A DNA stretch of 64,000 nucleotides, from the NCBI GenBank assembly GCA_922989275.2, contig OV277862.1:16411543-16475542 (forward strand). Reading direction: 5' to 3'. Below the pieces are notes generated by a model. The model had not been told where the DNA came from, made no database searches, and saw only the letters and a program-made list of their open reading frames with translations. The first letter of the stretch is position 1, and each line of letters opens with the position of its first letter. Source of the DNA: Gari tellinella (lineage: Eukaryota; Mollusca; Bivalvia; Cardiida; Psammobiidae). Positions 49,848 to 59,590 of the stretch are shown here, piece after piece. The position numbers and the translations under genes were made by a program.

Positions 49848-50063
49848 ACTGTAAAACCTTTCTAATACGACCACTCAAACCAAAGAATAATTAATTGTAT
49901 AAAAGACAGGCGACAGCTTAAAGCAAGGTGGCAGTAAAACAGAAAGCTCCTAAAGGAGCTTTCTGTTTTTACTGTCACCTTTCTTTAAGCATTCACCTGT
50001 CATAAACACCTAATAATTTACACAATTTAGTGGACGTAATATAGCGATTTTCCTACTACCGAG
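49848..50063. mobile_element. F5 MITE, complete
   Basis: TACTGTAAAACCTTTCTAAT to GTAATATAGCGATTTTCCTA. Core AAAGCAAGGTGGCAGTAAAA with apex GCTCCTAAAGGAGC. Confidence 0.85.
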
Positions 50064-50064
50064 T

Positions 50065-50420
50065 ACTGCTTACTCCCCTAGATACCCGTGTGTGTTGAAA
50101 TGCTTGTTAGTAGATTGAAATCGTAGATTGTCTGTGTGTTAATTACTGGCAGTGGTTGGAAAATGTTTCATGTGTCAAAGATCAAAGCCCGGATTTTTGA
50201 CACTCAGAGATCACCGAAACCAAGATCTCGGAATCTAGGTGGGGACCCAGACATTGGGCTAGACTCAACATAGCATTGCATGCTTATCAATGCGGCTGTA
50301 ACTGGTACAGAATGTGTCTCCTATGATAGTCCTATCTGATCAATGTCTTTTATTTGTTTATGTTTGGTAGTGTTTGCTGTGGCATAAAACAACAGACACA
50401 GCTAGTCAATCACTGGGGTT
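50065..50420. other. Unassigned sequence
   Basis: About 355 bp, moderately GC-rich around 50190-50270. No frame or repeat recognised. Confidence 0.35.
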
Positions 50421-50423
50421 ATA

Positions 50424-50615
50424 CAGGGTTCCAGATAAGGGGGAGTAAACCCAACAAATCCAACATTTTCTCACTCATTTCAGCACCAAACCCTATGATG
50501 TTCTACTCATTAGAATCGTCTCAAAGAGACGATTCTAATGAGTAGTGACACCATAGGATTTAAAACAGAAATAAATATTTTAGTTTTTGGAATACTCCCC
50601 TTATCTGGAGCTCTG
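50424..50615 (+). mobile_element. F2 MITE, complete
   Basis: CAGGGTTCCAGATAAGGGGG to CTTATCTGGAGCTCTG. Palindrome arms near-perfect (a 2-base loss in TGATGTTCTACTC). No target duplication seen. Confidence 0.9.
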
Positions 50616-50647
50616 CATGGATACGGGTTCTAAAATCAGTTGGCCAT

Positions 50648-50903
50648 TTAACCTATTACTCCATAGATACCAGTATATGCATATGCATTTTTATTTTTTA
50701 AGCCTTTAATTATTTATTTCTCTAATGAAGAAAATAGTTCCAATTTATACAATTATGAATTGTATCATAAGAAAAAGTTTTTATATTCCAGCCGATTCCA
50801 TAGCTTTTAAAGCAGGCTGAAAGGTAATTAAGTTCTGCTTGACTTTCACCCTGCTTTAAGTAGATACCTGTCTTCAGTAACAGGCTATTGGGTACAGGGT
50901 TAA
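50648..50903 (-). mobile_element. F1 MITE, hairpin eroded
   Basis: TTAACCTATTACTCCATAGA to TATTGGGTACAGGGTTAA. Core reduced to GCTGAAAGGTAATTAAGTTC. Confidence 0.82.
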
Positions 50904-50927
50904 TACTGTACCAAAGGAGATTTTGCA

Positions 50928-51177
50928 TTAACCCTTTCCCTCATAGAAGCGCCTATTAGCACATTTGATTTATTCCTCCACTGAAGAAAATAGTTCCAAA
51001 TTATAGTCTTGAAAATGAACCATAAGAAAACTTTTCTAAATCCTACCAGATGATAGCTTAAAGCAGTCTGAAAGTAAAGCAGAATGTGCCTTCAGGCACA
51101 TTCTGCTTTACTTTCAACCTGCTTTAAGTGGTCACATGTCTTCAAAACTAGAAACCGGCTATGTGGTAAAGGGTTAA
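50928..51177 (-). mobile_element. F1 MITE, complete
   Basis: TTAACCCTTTCCCTCATAGA to TATGTGGTAAAGGGTTAA. Perfect apex GTGCCTTCAGGCAC. Shares its last TTAA with the following F1. Confidence 0.92.
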
Positions 51178-51490
51178 CCCATTACCGGTACCCAACAGAC
51201 TGTTTCTAGTTTAAAAGATAGGTGGCTGCACCTGTAAACAAGCAAACTCTCTCTTTCTCTATCGCTTTCTATCTTTCTCTTTCCCTCTCCTCTCTCTCTC
51301 TCTCCCCCTCTCCAATAGTGATTGTATTATTTGTAAAACTGTAGGGGAAGGGCCGATTCTAAGTTGGTAGAAATTGTGGCCCAACCCCTTTTCCTGTACA
51401 ACAATTTGGAAATAAAATATGTTTAAACTAAACCTAAAGCAGATTGAAAGTTTTCAAGCAGATTGTGCATTTAGGCTTCTATAGACTAAG
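51174..51490 (+). mobile_element. F1 MITE interrupted by a retroelement-like tail
   Basis: TTAACCCATTACCGGTACCC to AAAGATAGGTGGCTGCACCT, then the insertion, then AAAGCAGATTGAAAGTTTTC and GTGCATTTAGGC. Right half missing. Confidence 0.75.
51236..51432 (+). mobile_element. Retroelement-like 3' tail
   Basis: A pyrimidine-rich stretch (CTCTCTCTTTCTCTATCGC ... CCCCCTCTCC) is followed by AGTTGGTAGAAATTGTGGCC, AACCCCTTTTCCTGTACAA and a terminal GGAAATAAAATATGTTTAAA. Possible short target repeat TAAAC on each side. No reverse-transcriptase sequence. Reads as a 5'-truncated non-LTR element or SINE tail. Confidence 0.5.
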
Positions 51491-51491
51491 A

Positions 51492-51800
51492 GTACATTAA
51501 TTTCTATATCTTGAATAATATTAACAAAAAGTTTCCAATTCTATAATGGACTTCGCTAAGAGAACAAATACACATAAACTATTTGCAAGCTGTTATATTT
51601 GATTAAATGTCTATAATAAAAGGAATCTTATAATGATGTATGCATTGTTTTTGTTTGTTGTGTGCTCACAAATCATACTGGCATCCCAATCTCTCATCTG
51701 ATCTTTCATAATACAAAACAAACCCAAGCAATCTGAATTATTATAGAATATACAGTATTTACATCTCTTGTCAGCCACCAAAATATTCAATTTTGCATTT
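51492..51800. other. Unassigned AT-rich sequence
   Basis: About 310 bp. The 96-codon minus-strand frame at 51611-51901 runs into an F6 hairpin and shows no domain. Confidence 0.4.
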
Positions 51801-51802
51801 AT

Positions 51803-51902
51803 GGCAGGTGAAAGCTTACTGTAGGAAAACAATAATGCAGAAAGCTCCATAGGAGCTTTCTGCATTATTGTATTTCCTGCATTTAAAACAGTCAGCTGCA
51901 TT
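51803..51902. mobile_element. F6 hairpin element
   Basis: GCTTACTGTAGGAAAACAAT / ATTGTATTTCCTGCATTTAA arms with apex AGCTCCATAGGAGCT. Confidence 0.68.
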
Positions 51903-51904
51903 AA

Positions 51905-52215
51905 AAGACCTCAATTTATCCTTTATGGTAGGCTGCTCAAAAGGGAATCTTCTGTACCATAACTCTAGCACTATCATAATATTAACTCACTTTTTCAAAT
52001 TAATTTTGTTTTTCATTTTATAAATTAATTCCTTAATGGATAAATCAAGTATTCATAGTCATATCATTATTAATCTTTAATAATTTCTCTATTATGATGG
52101 GTAGTCGGCAAACTCATTTATCTTTAACCCCTTTTCTCCATCAGCCATCTGTGAATATCACCTCAAAACTCATACTGAAATTAAATTCAATAAATAATGA
52201 GCAACACAGGTGAAT
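51905..52215. other. Unassigned AT-rich sequence
   Basis: About 310 bp with nothing recognised. Confidence 0.4.
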
Positions 52216-52218
52216 GCC

Positions 52219-52393
52219 TAACCCATTGCCCCATAACTACGCCTTTTAACATCTTTAAATTTATTCCTCCTCTATAGAAAAGAGTAATGAATATGAATCA
52301 TAAGAACTATTATCTATATCCTTGCAAACAGTAGCGAAAAGCAGGCAGAACCTATATTCAGTACTAGAAACAGGCTGTGGGGTAATGGGTTGA
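52219..52393 (-). mobile_element. F1 MITE, hairpin deleted
   Basis: CTAACCCATTGCCCCATAAC to GTGGGGTAATGGGTTGA. The core is reduced to AAAGCAGGCAGAACC. Confidence 0.8.
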
Positions 52394-52394
52394 C

Positions 52395-52648
52395 CATAAC
52401 CCCATAAATATATGAAATATATGCCTTAAGAAGCGCCTTTTAGCACATTCAGTTTAATCCTCCACTGAAGAAAACAGTTCCATTTCATACAGTCATGAAT
52501 AAGTATCAGAAGGAATATTTTCTTTATTCTAGCAGGTGGTAGCTTCAAGTAGGCTACCTTAAGGCACATTCTGCTTTACATTCAACCTGCTTTAAGTAGT
52601 CACCTTTTTTCAAAACAGGAAATAGGCTATGGGGTAAAGGGATTATAC
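52395..52648 (-). mobile_element. F1 MITE, left arm mostly lost
   Basis: ATAACCCCATAAATATATGA, then a second start-like GAAGCGCCTTTTAGCACATT, to TATGGGGTAAAGGGATTA. Core AAGTAGGCTACCTTAAGGCA. Confidence 0.78.
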
Positions 52649-52649
52649 G

Positions 52650-52853
52650 TCTTTAGTTTATTATGCAACTGAAAGAATAGTTCAACTTTATACAGTCAGG
52701 AAAATGTACAAAAGGAAAATGCTTACTATATCCTAGCAGATGGTAGTTTAAAGCAAGCTGAAAGTAAACTAGAATGCACCTCAACCTGCTGTAAGTGCAT
52801 GGTCACCTGTTTTCAAAACTAGAAACAAGCTACGGAATAATGCATGGTTTAAC
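52650..52853 (-). mobile_element. F1 MITE, decayed ends
   Basis: CGTCTTTAGTTTATTATGCA to CTACGGAATAATGCATGGTTTAA. Apex reduced to GCACCTCAACCTGC. Confidence 0.72.
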
Positions 52854-53101
52854 CCTTTCCCTTATAGAAACGACTTTTAGCACATTCATTTTATTCATCC
52901 GCTGAAAAAAATAGTTCCAAATTATACCGTAATGAATATGTGTCATATTTAATACTTTCCTTATTCTAGCAGTTAATAGCTTAAAGCAGGCTGAAAGTAA
53001 AGCAGAATGCGCCTTAGGGCGCATTCTGCTTTACTTTCAACCTGCTTTAAGTAGTCACATATCTTCAATATAAGAAACAAGGCTATCAGGTAAAGGGTTA
53101 A
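52849..53101 (-). mobile_element. F1 MITE, complete
   Basis: TTAACCCTTTCCCTTATAGA to TATCAGGTAAAGGGTTAA. Apex GCGCCTTAGGGCGC. Fourth in a head-to-tail run of same-strand copies. Confidence 0.9.
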
Positions 53102-53188
53102 AACAAGGAATAGGTAAGCTTCTGAATTACTTTCATGATGTTTTATTAAGCTGGCCCCTGTATTGAGCATCACATCAAGGAGTCTTCA

Positions 53189-53660
53189 TTTAACCCATTA
53201 TACTCCATAAATACATGTACACCTTTTTGCTTTCAATTTATTCCTCCACTGAAGAAACAAGATAGCCCCACAGTCATGAATTATATAATGTACAGTAAAA
53301 CCCCTCTATTACGACCACTAAAGTATTTTAATTATTAGGGTGTTTACAATAGGTAACCGCTCAAATCAAGTTGGCAGTGAAAAATAAGCTCCTTTAGGAG
53401 CTTTCTGTTTCACTGTCACCTTGCTTTAATCCGTCACCTGTCTATTGTTTAATCAATAAGACTTCGTTTTGTGGTCGTAATAGCGAGGTTTTACTGTACT
53501 ATAAGAAATATTGGCAATAGTAGCCTAGCAGATGGTAACTTAAAGCAGGCTGAAAGTAAAGCAGAATGTGCCTTGAGGCGCATTCTGCTTTCCTTTCTGC
53601 CTCCTTTAAGTGATCACTGTTTTCAAAACTAGAAACAGACTATGGGGTTAAATGGGCTAA
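53189..53660 (-). mobile_element. F1 MITE with nested F5
   Basis: TTAACCCATTATACTCCATA start, GTCATGAATTATATAATG before the F5 and CTATAAGAAATATTGGCAAT after it, apex GTGCCTTGAGGCGC, end ATGGGGTTAAATGGG. Confidence 0.85.
53291..53498. mobile_element. F5 MITE nested in F1
   Basis: TACAGTAAAACCCCTCTATT and GCGAGGTTTTACTGTA are inverted ends. Core AAATCAAGTTGGCAGTGAAA with apex GCTCCTTTAGGAGC. Confidence 0.9.
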
Positions 53661-53689
53661 AGAAACAAAACAAATAAGCAATCACCCTA

Positions 53690-53790
53690 AGGCACTTTTG
53701 TGGAGGTGTACGAAGAGGCGCCCTAAAGTGCTTATATGGTGGAGTAGTAATAGGCATGCGAAGGCACTTCTGTAGAGTAAAGGGTTAATA
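53690..53790 (+). mobile_element. F1 end fragments, repeated
   Basis: AAGGCACTTTTGTGGAGG, AGTGCTTATATGGTGGAG and GAAGGCACTTCTGTAGAGTA then AAGGGTTAA look like three worn copies of an F1 right end. Confidence 0.45.
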
Positions 53791-53794
53791 AAAA

Positions 53795-54105
53795 TGTTAA
53801 CTATGTCTAACAGAAACCACAAGACAAGCTGAACATAACTTTTCAAGGCCATAAGAAAAGTGATAAAACAAATTTCAACATAATAATCATCTCCCTGAAT
53901 CACAAGTAATATAAATATTTTGTACGCAAGTCAAGTTCTATGAATATAGCAACTCAAGCCAAGACCAAATTTAGTAACGCAGTCTTTAAACTGCAGAATC
54001 TTCTGCAAGACCAAAGTAAAGCAGAACTACAGAATCTTCTACCTTGCTTTCAGTATATGTCTGATTGTCTCAACCTTATTCTTTATACCCCAGAGTCCTC
54101 AGTGT
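53795..54105. other. Unassigned sequence
   Basis: About 310 bp. ACAGAATCTTCT occurs twice (about 53994 and 54030). No gene recognised. Confidence 0.35.
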
Positions 54106-54109
54106 ATAA

Positions 54110-54222
54110 GCACTCAGACAGGTTGCTGCTTAAAGCTGACTGGAAGTAAAGCAGAAAGCTCCTTCAGGAGCTTTCTGCTTTACTTCCAGTCTGCTTTAAG
54201 CAACAACCCATATTTAAAACTG
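54110..54222. mobile_element. F6/F1-type perfect hairpin
   Basis: GACTGGAAGTAAAGCAGAAA and its complement TTTCTGCTTTACTTCCAGTC with apex GCTCCTTCAGGAGC. Outer arms GGTTGCTGCTTAAAGC / GCTTTAAGCAACAACC. About 75 bp of symmetry with no obvious terminal repeats. Confidence 0.75.
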
Positions 54223-54224
54223 AA

Positions 54225-54625
54225 AAAGATTGTGAAAGAAATGATCGAATACCAAAATCAAGCCTTCAAATTAACGATGCTACAAATAAAAGGTTTCGAC
54301 TGTTCTTGCCTGTAGGCAAAATCACTCACACCCGCTCACATAAAACCCGAGCCGCTGTCGGGTACACTGCAACGACAGCTGCACCATTTCAAACAAACAT
54401 TTCCAAATACCTCTTATCTTTTCAAAGAATTGCCCCTGAAGAAATGCCAAAATACTTCACTCTGAGACGAGAATCGCAATCTTTCTTGCTAAGTGCAATC
54501 TTTTACTTTAGTTGTTGAACTGACTTTCTGTCGTATGATCTAACGCAGAAACAATTGATGATAACGACTGATCTAAATCCGGAAAAGTCTGAAAACACTT
54601 TTCCTCATATCTTGTTTTCTGTGAC
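54225..54625. other. Unassigned, GC-richer sequence
   Basis: About 400 bp with several CpGs (CCCGAGCCGCTGTCGGGT at about 54347-54364 forms a short hairpin). The 70-codon frame at 54306-54518 has mixed composition but no motif I recognise. Confidence 0.35.
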
Positions 54626-54639
54626 TATTGACAGATGGC

Positions 54640-54698
54640 TACCGTATACTTGAATAAGACTGAAAGTAAGGTAGATTTCTGCTTTACTTTCAGCCTGC
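54640..54698 (-). mobile_element. F1 core fragment
   Basis: AGACTGAAAGTAAGGTAGAT and TTTCTGCTTTACTTTCAGCC, ending where the next F1 begins. Confidence 0.6.
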
Positions 54699-54921
54699 TT
54701 TAACCCATTACCCCATAACCGAATTCTTCCTGTGAGCAATTAATGCAGGTTGAAAGTATAGTAGAATGCACACGTCTATAGGTACATTCTGCTCTATTTT
54801 CAGCCTGCTTGAAGCTATAATCTATTAAGATATAGGAAATATTTCTTATGGTTCATATTCGTGAATGTAGAAAGTGGAACTATTTTCTTTAGTGGAGAAA
54901 TAAACTTAATGGGAAATAGCA
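54699..54921 (+). mobile_element. F1 MITE, right tip lost
   Basis: TTAACCCATTACCCCATAAC to TTAGTGGAGAAATAAACTTA. Apex GCACACGTCTATAGGTAC, asymmetric. Confidence 0.82.
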
Positions 54922-55022
54922 TTACTTTGAAGTAAAGTGCTAACTGGCAGTCTGTTGTATGCCCTGAGACGGGAACAATTGACAAAATATCAACTGATCT
55001 GCATTGATTATTAAAAGTCTGT

Positions 55023-55507
55023 TAAACCCGCATGACCCCATAGTTTGTTTCTAGTTTTGAAGAGTGATCACTTAAAGCAGGTTGAAGGCGCATTCTGCTT
55101 TACTTTCAGCCTGCTTTAGCTGTAACAATCATTCTGCTGGGACATAGAAAATATGTTTAATGATACATATTTCATGGCTGTTTAAAGAGGAACTATTCTC
55201 CTCGGTGGAGGAATAAATTAAAGGCGTAAAAAAGACCCATTCAACCCTTTGAACCCTAGTCCCGCATATAGGCGTCCTTTTCAAACAGTGTACATGTGAA
55301 TATAACACTTGTCCTGTGCAAACAGTGAAGACCCAGATCAGAGGGCTCGGAAAGGAGCCCTCTGATCAGGGTCTTCACTGTTTGTCATAATGCCAAAAAT
55401 GGACAAAAACAACCCTTAAAAGCCAGAAATAGACTAGACTAAAATCGAAACTGGAATTGTCCATTTAAAGTTTCAGGGAGGAAAGAGTTAAGGGGTATAA
55501 TGGGTTA
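55023..55507 (+). mobile_element. F1 MITE with nested F4
   Basis: GTTAAACCCGCATGACCCCA start; core lacks the left half of the hairpin (GGTTGAAGGCGCATTC). AAAGGCGTAAAAAAGACCCA before the F4 and GGGGTATAATGGGTTAA after it. Confidence 0.8.
55241..55491 (-). mobile_element. F4 MITE nested in F1
   Basis: TCAACCCTTTGAACCCTAGT to TCAGGGAGGAAAGAGTTAA. Left target TTAA mutated to TCAA. Apex GGCTCGGAAAGGAGCC, with one mismatch against the perfect 39215 copy. Confidence 0.92.
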
Positions 55508-55618
55508 AACATTGAGCATGGGGAAGCTTCTTTTGGGTGGTCCTAATAGCACTTTTACTGCACTGGTCAAAGACTTGTGATATTTCCTACTTTTGTATTG
55601 CTTGGTGCTGGTGAATTG

Positions 55619-55845
55619 TTAACCCATTGCATGCTGGGTAATATTTGGCGGCCATTTTAAAATGGTGTCTGCAGCAGGTATAACTCAAATATTTGCAAAA
55701 GATTTTAGCAGTTTCTGATAGAATATTAACTTTGCTGCAAACAGTTTTGATCTCAGATCAGGCCCCACAATGTGGGGCCTGATCTGAGAATAAAACTGTT
55801 TGCCTAGATGTACACCTAAAAGTGTATCCCGCATAAAATGGGTTA
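55619..55845 (+). mobile_element. F7 TTAA MITE
   Basis: TTAACCCATTGCATGCTGGG at the left and CCCGCATAAAATGGGTTAA at the right. Core CAAACAGTTTTGATCTCAGA with apex GCCCCACAATGTGGGGC. Terminal CCCATT matches F1 and GCATGCTGGG matches F3, so it links the two families. Confidence 0.85.
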
Positions 55846-55849
55846 ATGT

Positions 55850-56340
55850 GTTTCGCATTGCACTGTATATTTGAATCTGCAATTTAAAATCATTTATGTA
55901 CACCAAAAATGATCTAAAACCTCAATGAAAAGATACAACTTTATTGAACATCACATTGTAATGAAAAAAGCAAATTTATGACCCCCATAAAATACCAGCA
56001 TTCCATGTACGTGTAAAGTAGGTTCTCCTTTCAGGGCCTTGAACACTTAAAGTTAGGCCCAACCCTATCGTCTCTTTCATCTATTGCTTTTCATTGCAAG
56101 GCCATCTTGTTTTCCACAACCCATTCATACCTGGGTGCTAATTAAAATTTGTCACATAGATTTTACCAGCCATAGTCCTACATCAAATGAAAATGCCTTT
56201 ACGCTTTTCCCTGGCTTATAACCAAACAGTACGAATCACCTATATCTGACCTAGACAACATAATTCTGTACCGACTGGTGTCTAGTTTTAATGACCACTG
56301 AAACAAACACTTCTTTATAGTGTGCAAGACAGATGACTTA
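55850..56340. other. Unassigned sequence
   Basis: About 490 bp with nothing recognised. Confidence 0.4.
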
Positions 56341-56344
56341 TGAC

Positions 56345-56380
56345 AGCCCTCTGATCTGGGTTTATGCTGTTTGCTTATTT
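56345..56380. mobile_element. F4 single-arm remnant
   Basis: AGCCCTCTGATCTGGGTTTA then TGCTGTTTGC is one F4 core arm without a partner. Confidence 0.5.
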
Positions 56381-56544
56381 AGACCAGTATTTATAAAACT
56401 ACCCAGAATTCCAAATAGACTGAATCATGTTTTGTTAATAAAAATGATCCACATAGGAACCTAATAACCCAAGAGTTCTTAAGTGTTGAAAAAGTTAACC
56501 CCAGGCTCGGCATCAGCCAATTTGAGTGCACTAATCATGTGCAT

Positions 56545-56605
56545 ACTGTTTGGATCCTGACCAAACACAATGTAAATTGGCATCTGATTAGAATCCAAAC
56601 ATTTC
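56545..56605. mobile_element. F3 core remnant
   Basis: ACTGTTTGGATCCTGACCAA and CATCTGATTAGAATCCAAAC are diverged arms. Confidence 0.4.
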
Positions 56606-56928
56606 ATATCAATCTTCAGTCAAAATGCCTCAAATCTAAAATTTAAGATATAATTTGAAGCAGATGGTAACTTAAAGCAGACACCATCCCTGGCATTGAA
56701 GGGGTTACCAGATTTCAAAGCCCAAGGTTTACAGGGTTCAAAAGCCCTGGGTTTTTACGGGCTCACTGTCATCTGATCCTATTTCCTTCAATAAAATGTT
56801 TCTGCCTGATCACAAGTTACCATAAACCCATTTCACACTGCTTTTCTAAGGGTTTGGGGTTACCATACCTGGCTATGAAAGTAACTCCATTTATCTCTTA
56901 CACAAAAAGGCCCCAGACATAAGAGTCA
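56606..56928. other. Unassigned sequence
   Basis: About 320 bp. AGGTTTACAGGGTTC and GGGTTTTTACGGGCTC are a loose local repeat near 56725-56765. Confidence 0.35.
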
Positions 56929-56929
56929 T

Positions 56930-56985
56930 TTACCCATTACAACTTTTTACGCCTTTAATTTATTCCTCCGCTGAAGAAAATAGTT
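56930..56985 (-). mobile_element. F1 end fragment
   Basis: TTTACCCATTACAACTTTTT to CCGCTGAAGAAAATAGTT, then F3/F2 sequence. Confidence 0.65.
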
Positions 56986-57002
56986 TGGATTTGTACACAT
57001 TC

Positions 57003-57301
57003 TGATGAGATGAAACACTAAAGGATTTGGTGATGGTATGAAGGAAAAAAAATGTTGGTTTAAATTTCAGAGCACCTGCAGATAAGGGTAGTTTTTCAAA
57101 AACTAAAATCTTTATTTCTGAAATAAACCCTATGGTGTCACTACTCATTAGAATCGTCTCTTCGAGACGATTCAAATGAGTAGTAACACCATAGGATTTG
57201 GTGCTAAAAAGAGTGAGAAAATGTTGGATTTGTTGAAATAACTACGTCTTATCTGGAGCCCTGGGTTTTGTTCCATTTACTCCCTTTCTTCTGGAGCCCT
57301 G
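57003..57301 (-). mobile_element. F2 right half split by another F2
   Basis: ACTAAAGGATTTGGTGATGG ... AAATGTTGGTTT before, TTTGTTCCATTTACTCCCTT then CTTCTGGAGCCCTG after the inner copy. Confidence 0.7.
57069..57262 (-). mobile_element. F2 MITE nested in F2
   Basis: CAGAGCACCTGCAGATAAGG to CTTATCTGGAGCCCTG. Palindrome with apex CTCTTCGAGA. Confidence 0.85.
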
Positions 57302-57381
57302 AGAACTGCATGAGTACCAGAATCATGGTTATCAAATGGGTTCTACCTTCTCTATGTGCATGAAATTTACTGCTTTTGATC

Positions 57382-57575
57382 CAGGGCTCCAGATAAGAGG
57401 GAGTACACTGCACAAATCCAACATTTTCTCACTTATTTTTAGCATCAAATCCTATGGTGTTACTACTCATTAGAATCGTCTCTTCGAGACGATTCTAATG
57501 AGTAGTGACACCATAGGGTTTTAAGCAGAAATAAAGATTTTAGTTTTTAAAATACCCCCCTTATCTGGAGCCCTG
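57382..57575 (+). mobile_element. F2 MITE with 6-bp target duplication
   Basis: CAGGGCTCCAGATAAGAGGG to CTTATCTGGAGCCCTG, flanked by TTGATC (57376-57381, 57576-57581). Termini match perfectly over 16 bp, so this is probably a young copy. Confidence 0.95.
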
Positions 57576-57637
57576 TTGATCAAACCACTGAAATCAAAAT
57601 AAATGGTTTCTAAACCCTTTCAGAACAGAATAAATAT

Positions 57638-57883
57638 TCACCCCTGAAACTTTTAATGGAAAATTCCAAGTTCAAAATAAGTCTATTCTATTTTTGACTA
57701 TTAAGTGTTGATTTTAACAATATATTTCAAAATGGCAAACAGTGTAGACCCTGATCAGAGGGCTCCCTAAGGAGCCCTCTGATCAGGGTCTACACTTTTT
57801 GCATAGGACAAGTGTAATCCTCACAGGTTTCCTGTTTGTAACAGATTATGTAATATACTCGTCGCTAGGGTTGAATGTGTTAA
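57638..57883 (+). mobile_element. F4 MITE, complete
   Basis: CACCCCTGAAACTTTTAATG to CGCTAGGGTTGAATGTGTTAA. Perfect apex GGCTCCCTAAGGAGCC. Confidence 0.85.
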
Positions 57884-57889
57884 GGAAAG

Positions 57890-57993
57890 AAGTTTGGATC
57901 CTGATCAGACATCCACTGACTCTGTATCTAATCTGGTTCTAAACTGTTTGCAACAGTAAAATCAACTTGGGTTTTCCACACTAAATGGGTTAA
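57890..57993. mobile_element. F3/F7 remnant
   Basis: GAAGTTTGGATCCTGATCAG and ATCTGGTTCTAAACTGTTTG arms, then ACTAAATGGGTTAA. Confidence 0.55.
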
Positions 57994-58079
57994 GCCCTTC
58001 AACTGAGGTCAACACTACAGAATAGAAATCTGGGCAAGGGATCAACCCAACCTTTGTTACAATCATATCAGTAGCTTCA

Positions 58080-58265
58080 AAAATCAATCTCAATTTTTCA
58101 CACAAATTTTGAAATATATTCCTGTTTTTTTAAAGGAAAAGACAAAAATGAATCCAAAATAGACGATTTATCGGGCACTCAGTATACTTAATTTGCATCC
58201 TGATCTGGATCCAAACTATTTGAAAATACCAGTTTCAAGTAATACTGGGTCGGGTAGGGGTTAAG
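58080..58265. mobile_element. F3 remnant
   Basis: One clear arm CTGATCTGGATCCAAACTAT and a GGGTAGGGGTTAA end. The left arm is not identifiable. Confidence 0.4.
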
Positions 58266-58426
58266 TTAGCCGTAACAGTTACAAATTCACTGTACAAACA
58301 TTCTATTCAATATGTCCCCTGTGTTATTCCTGCCGAGCATGATCCCTGTTAAATGTTGACTTTAAAAATAGTCTGATCTGCAGTTCCTGGTTCAACCCTG
58401 AGTGGCCTCATAGATTGGTTTTACAT

Positions 58427-58675
58427 TTAAAGCCATTACCCCATAACTATGCCTTTTTATGCCTTTAATTTATTCCTCCACTGAAGAAAATAGTTCCAAA
58501 TGATAGTCGATCATGAATAATGTACCATTTAGAAATATTTTCTATACTCGAAAGATGATATCTTAAAGCAGGCTGAATGTAAAGCAGGATGTGCCTTAGG
58601 GCACATTCTGCTTTACTTCCAACCTGCTTTAAGTGGTCTTCAAAACTGGAAACAATGTATGACGTAATAGGTTGC
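58427..58675 (-). mobile_element. F1 MITE, complete
   Basis: TTAAAGCCATTACCCCATAA to TATGACGTAATAGGTT. Apex GTGCCTTAGGGCAC. Confidence 0.86.
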
Positions 58676-58915
58676 TACTAACTTAAAGGCTGAAAGTTAA
58701 GCAGATATCTCCTTTTGGGAGATTTCTGCTTAACTTTTAGCCTACCTATTGGTAGCAAACCTATAGACTAAGCTGTCAGAATGTAGAAAGCATTTCTGAC
58801 AACTTTTTTAGGACAGACCATAGATCGAAACATTGAATTTGAGATGCATTTCCATGAGGGATAGATCAAGGCGTGAAAAGGTGAATACTGTGATCCTATA
58901 AGGGAAAGATTTAAA
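58676..58915 (+). mobile_element. F1-like MITE, divergent
   Basis: Core GGCTGAAAGTTAAGCAGATA with apex TCTCCTTTTGGGAGA, AGAATGTAGAAAGCATTTCT, ATCAAGGCGTGAAAAGGTGA and TATAAGGGAAAGATTTAA follow F1 order with many changes. Confidence 0.6.
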
Positions 58916-58919
58916 CTGC

Positions 58920-59230
58920 GCTTCACAAAAATAGGCTTACCTAGATACATTGTGTAAATATTGTTTGTCATGCGGTTTTTGAATCAATCAATATCAAACT
59001 ATTTGAACGATGTGGATTTTTAAGGTAAAATTTTAAAATTTCTTGCCTCAAGATTGTCAGTGCAGAAAGGTTGGACATGTGCGCCTACTAAACATAAACA
59101 TGGCGAAGCCCTGATTCAAACTTGTCTATTCAAATGCAGCAGATTTAAACCTTTGAACAATGAAGAAATGCAGTGGGTTGCCCGGTTCAAATGCTGTCAG
59201 CTCAAATTGGTAGTCTGTTATAATCAAATC
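58920..59230. other. Unassigned sequence
   Basis: About 310 bp. The 67-codon frame at 59054-59257 ends inside an F2 and is unrecognised. Confidence 0.35.
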
Positions 59231-59235
59231 TTTTA

Positions 59236-59428
59236 CAGGGCTCCAGATAAGAGGTAGTTATTTCAACAAATCAAACATTTTATCACTCATTTCAGCACCA
59301 AATCCTATGGTGTTACTACTCATTAGAATCGTCTTGAAGAGACGATTCTAATGAGTAGTGACACCATAGGGTTTAATTCAGAAATAAAGATTTAAAGTTT
59401 TGAAAAACTACCCTTATCTGTTGCTCTG
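59236..59428 (+). mobile_element. F2 MITE with 6-bp target duplication
   Basis: CAGGGCTCCAGATAAGAGGT to CCTTATCTGTTGCTCTG, flanked by CTTTTA (59230-59235, 59429-59434). Confidence 0.93.
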
Positions 59429-59590
59429 CTTTTATTAATCAATATATATTTAACACAGTCCAAGTTGAGTCCAATCAGGATCAAAGCTGTTTGAAAAAGT
59501 ATTTAAATTTTGTCTTTTGCTGTAGACGTTTTAAAAATAAAGTTACCTTAAACAAATTATATTTCTAAAATCAAGTTTCAGGATTGGGTC

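Noticed and set aside
54306..54518. Coding exon in the GC-richer block
   Set aside because: No domain, no clear splice sites and no partner exon nearby. Left as unassigned.
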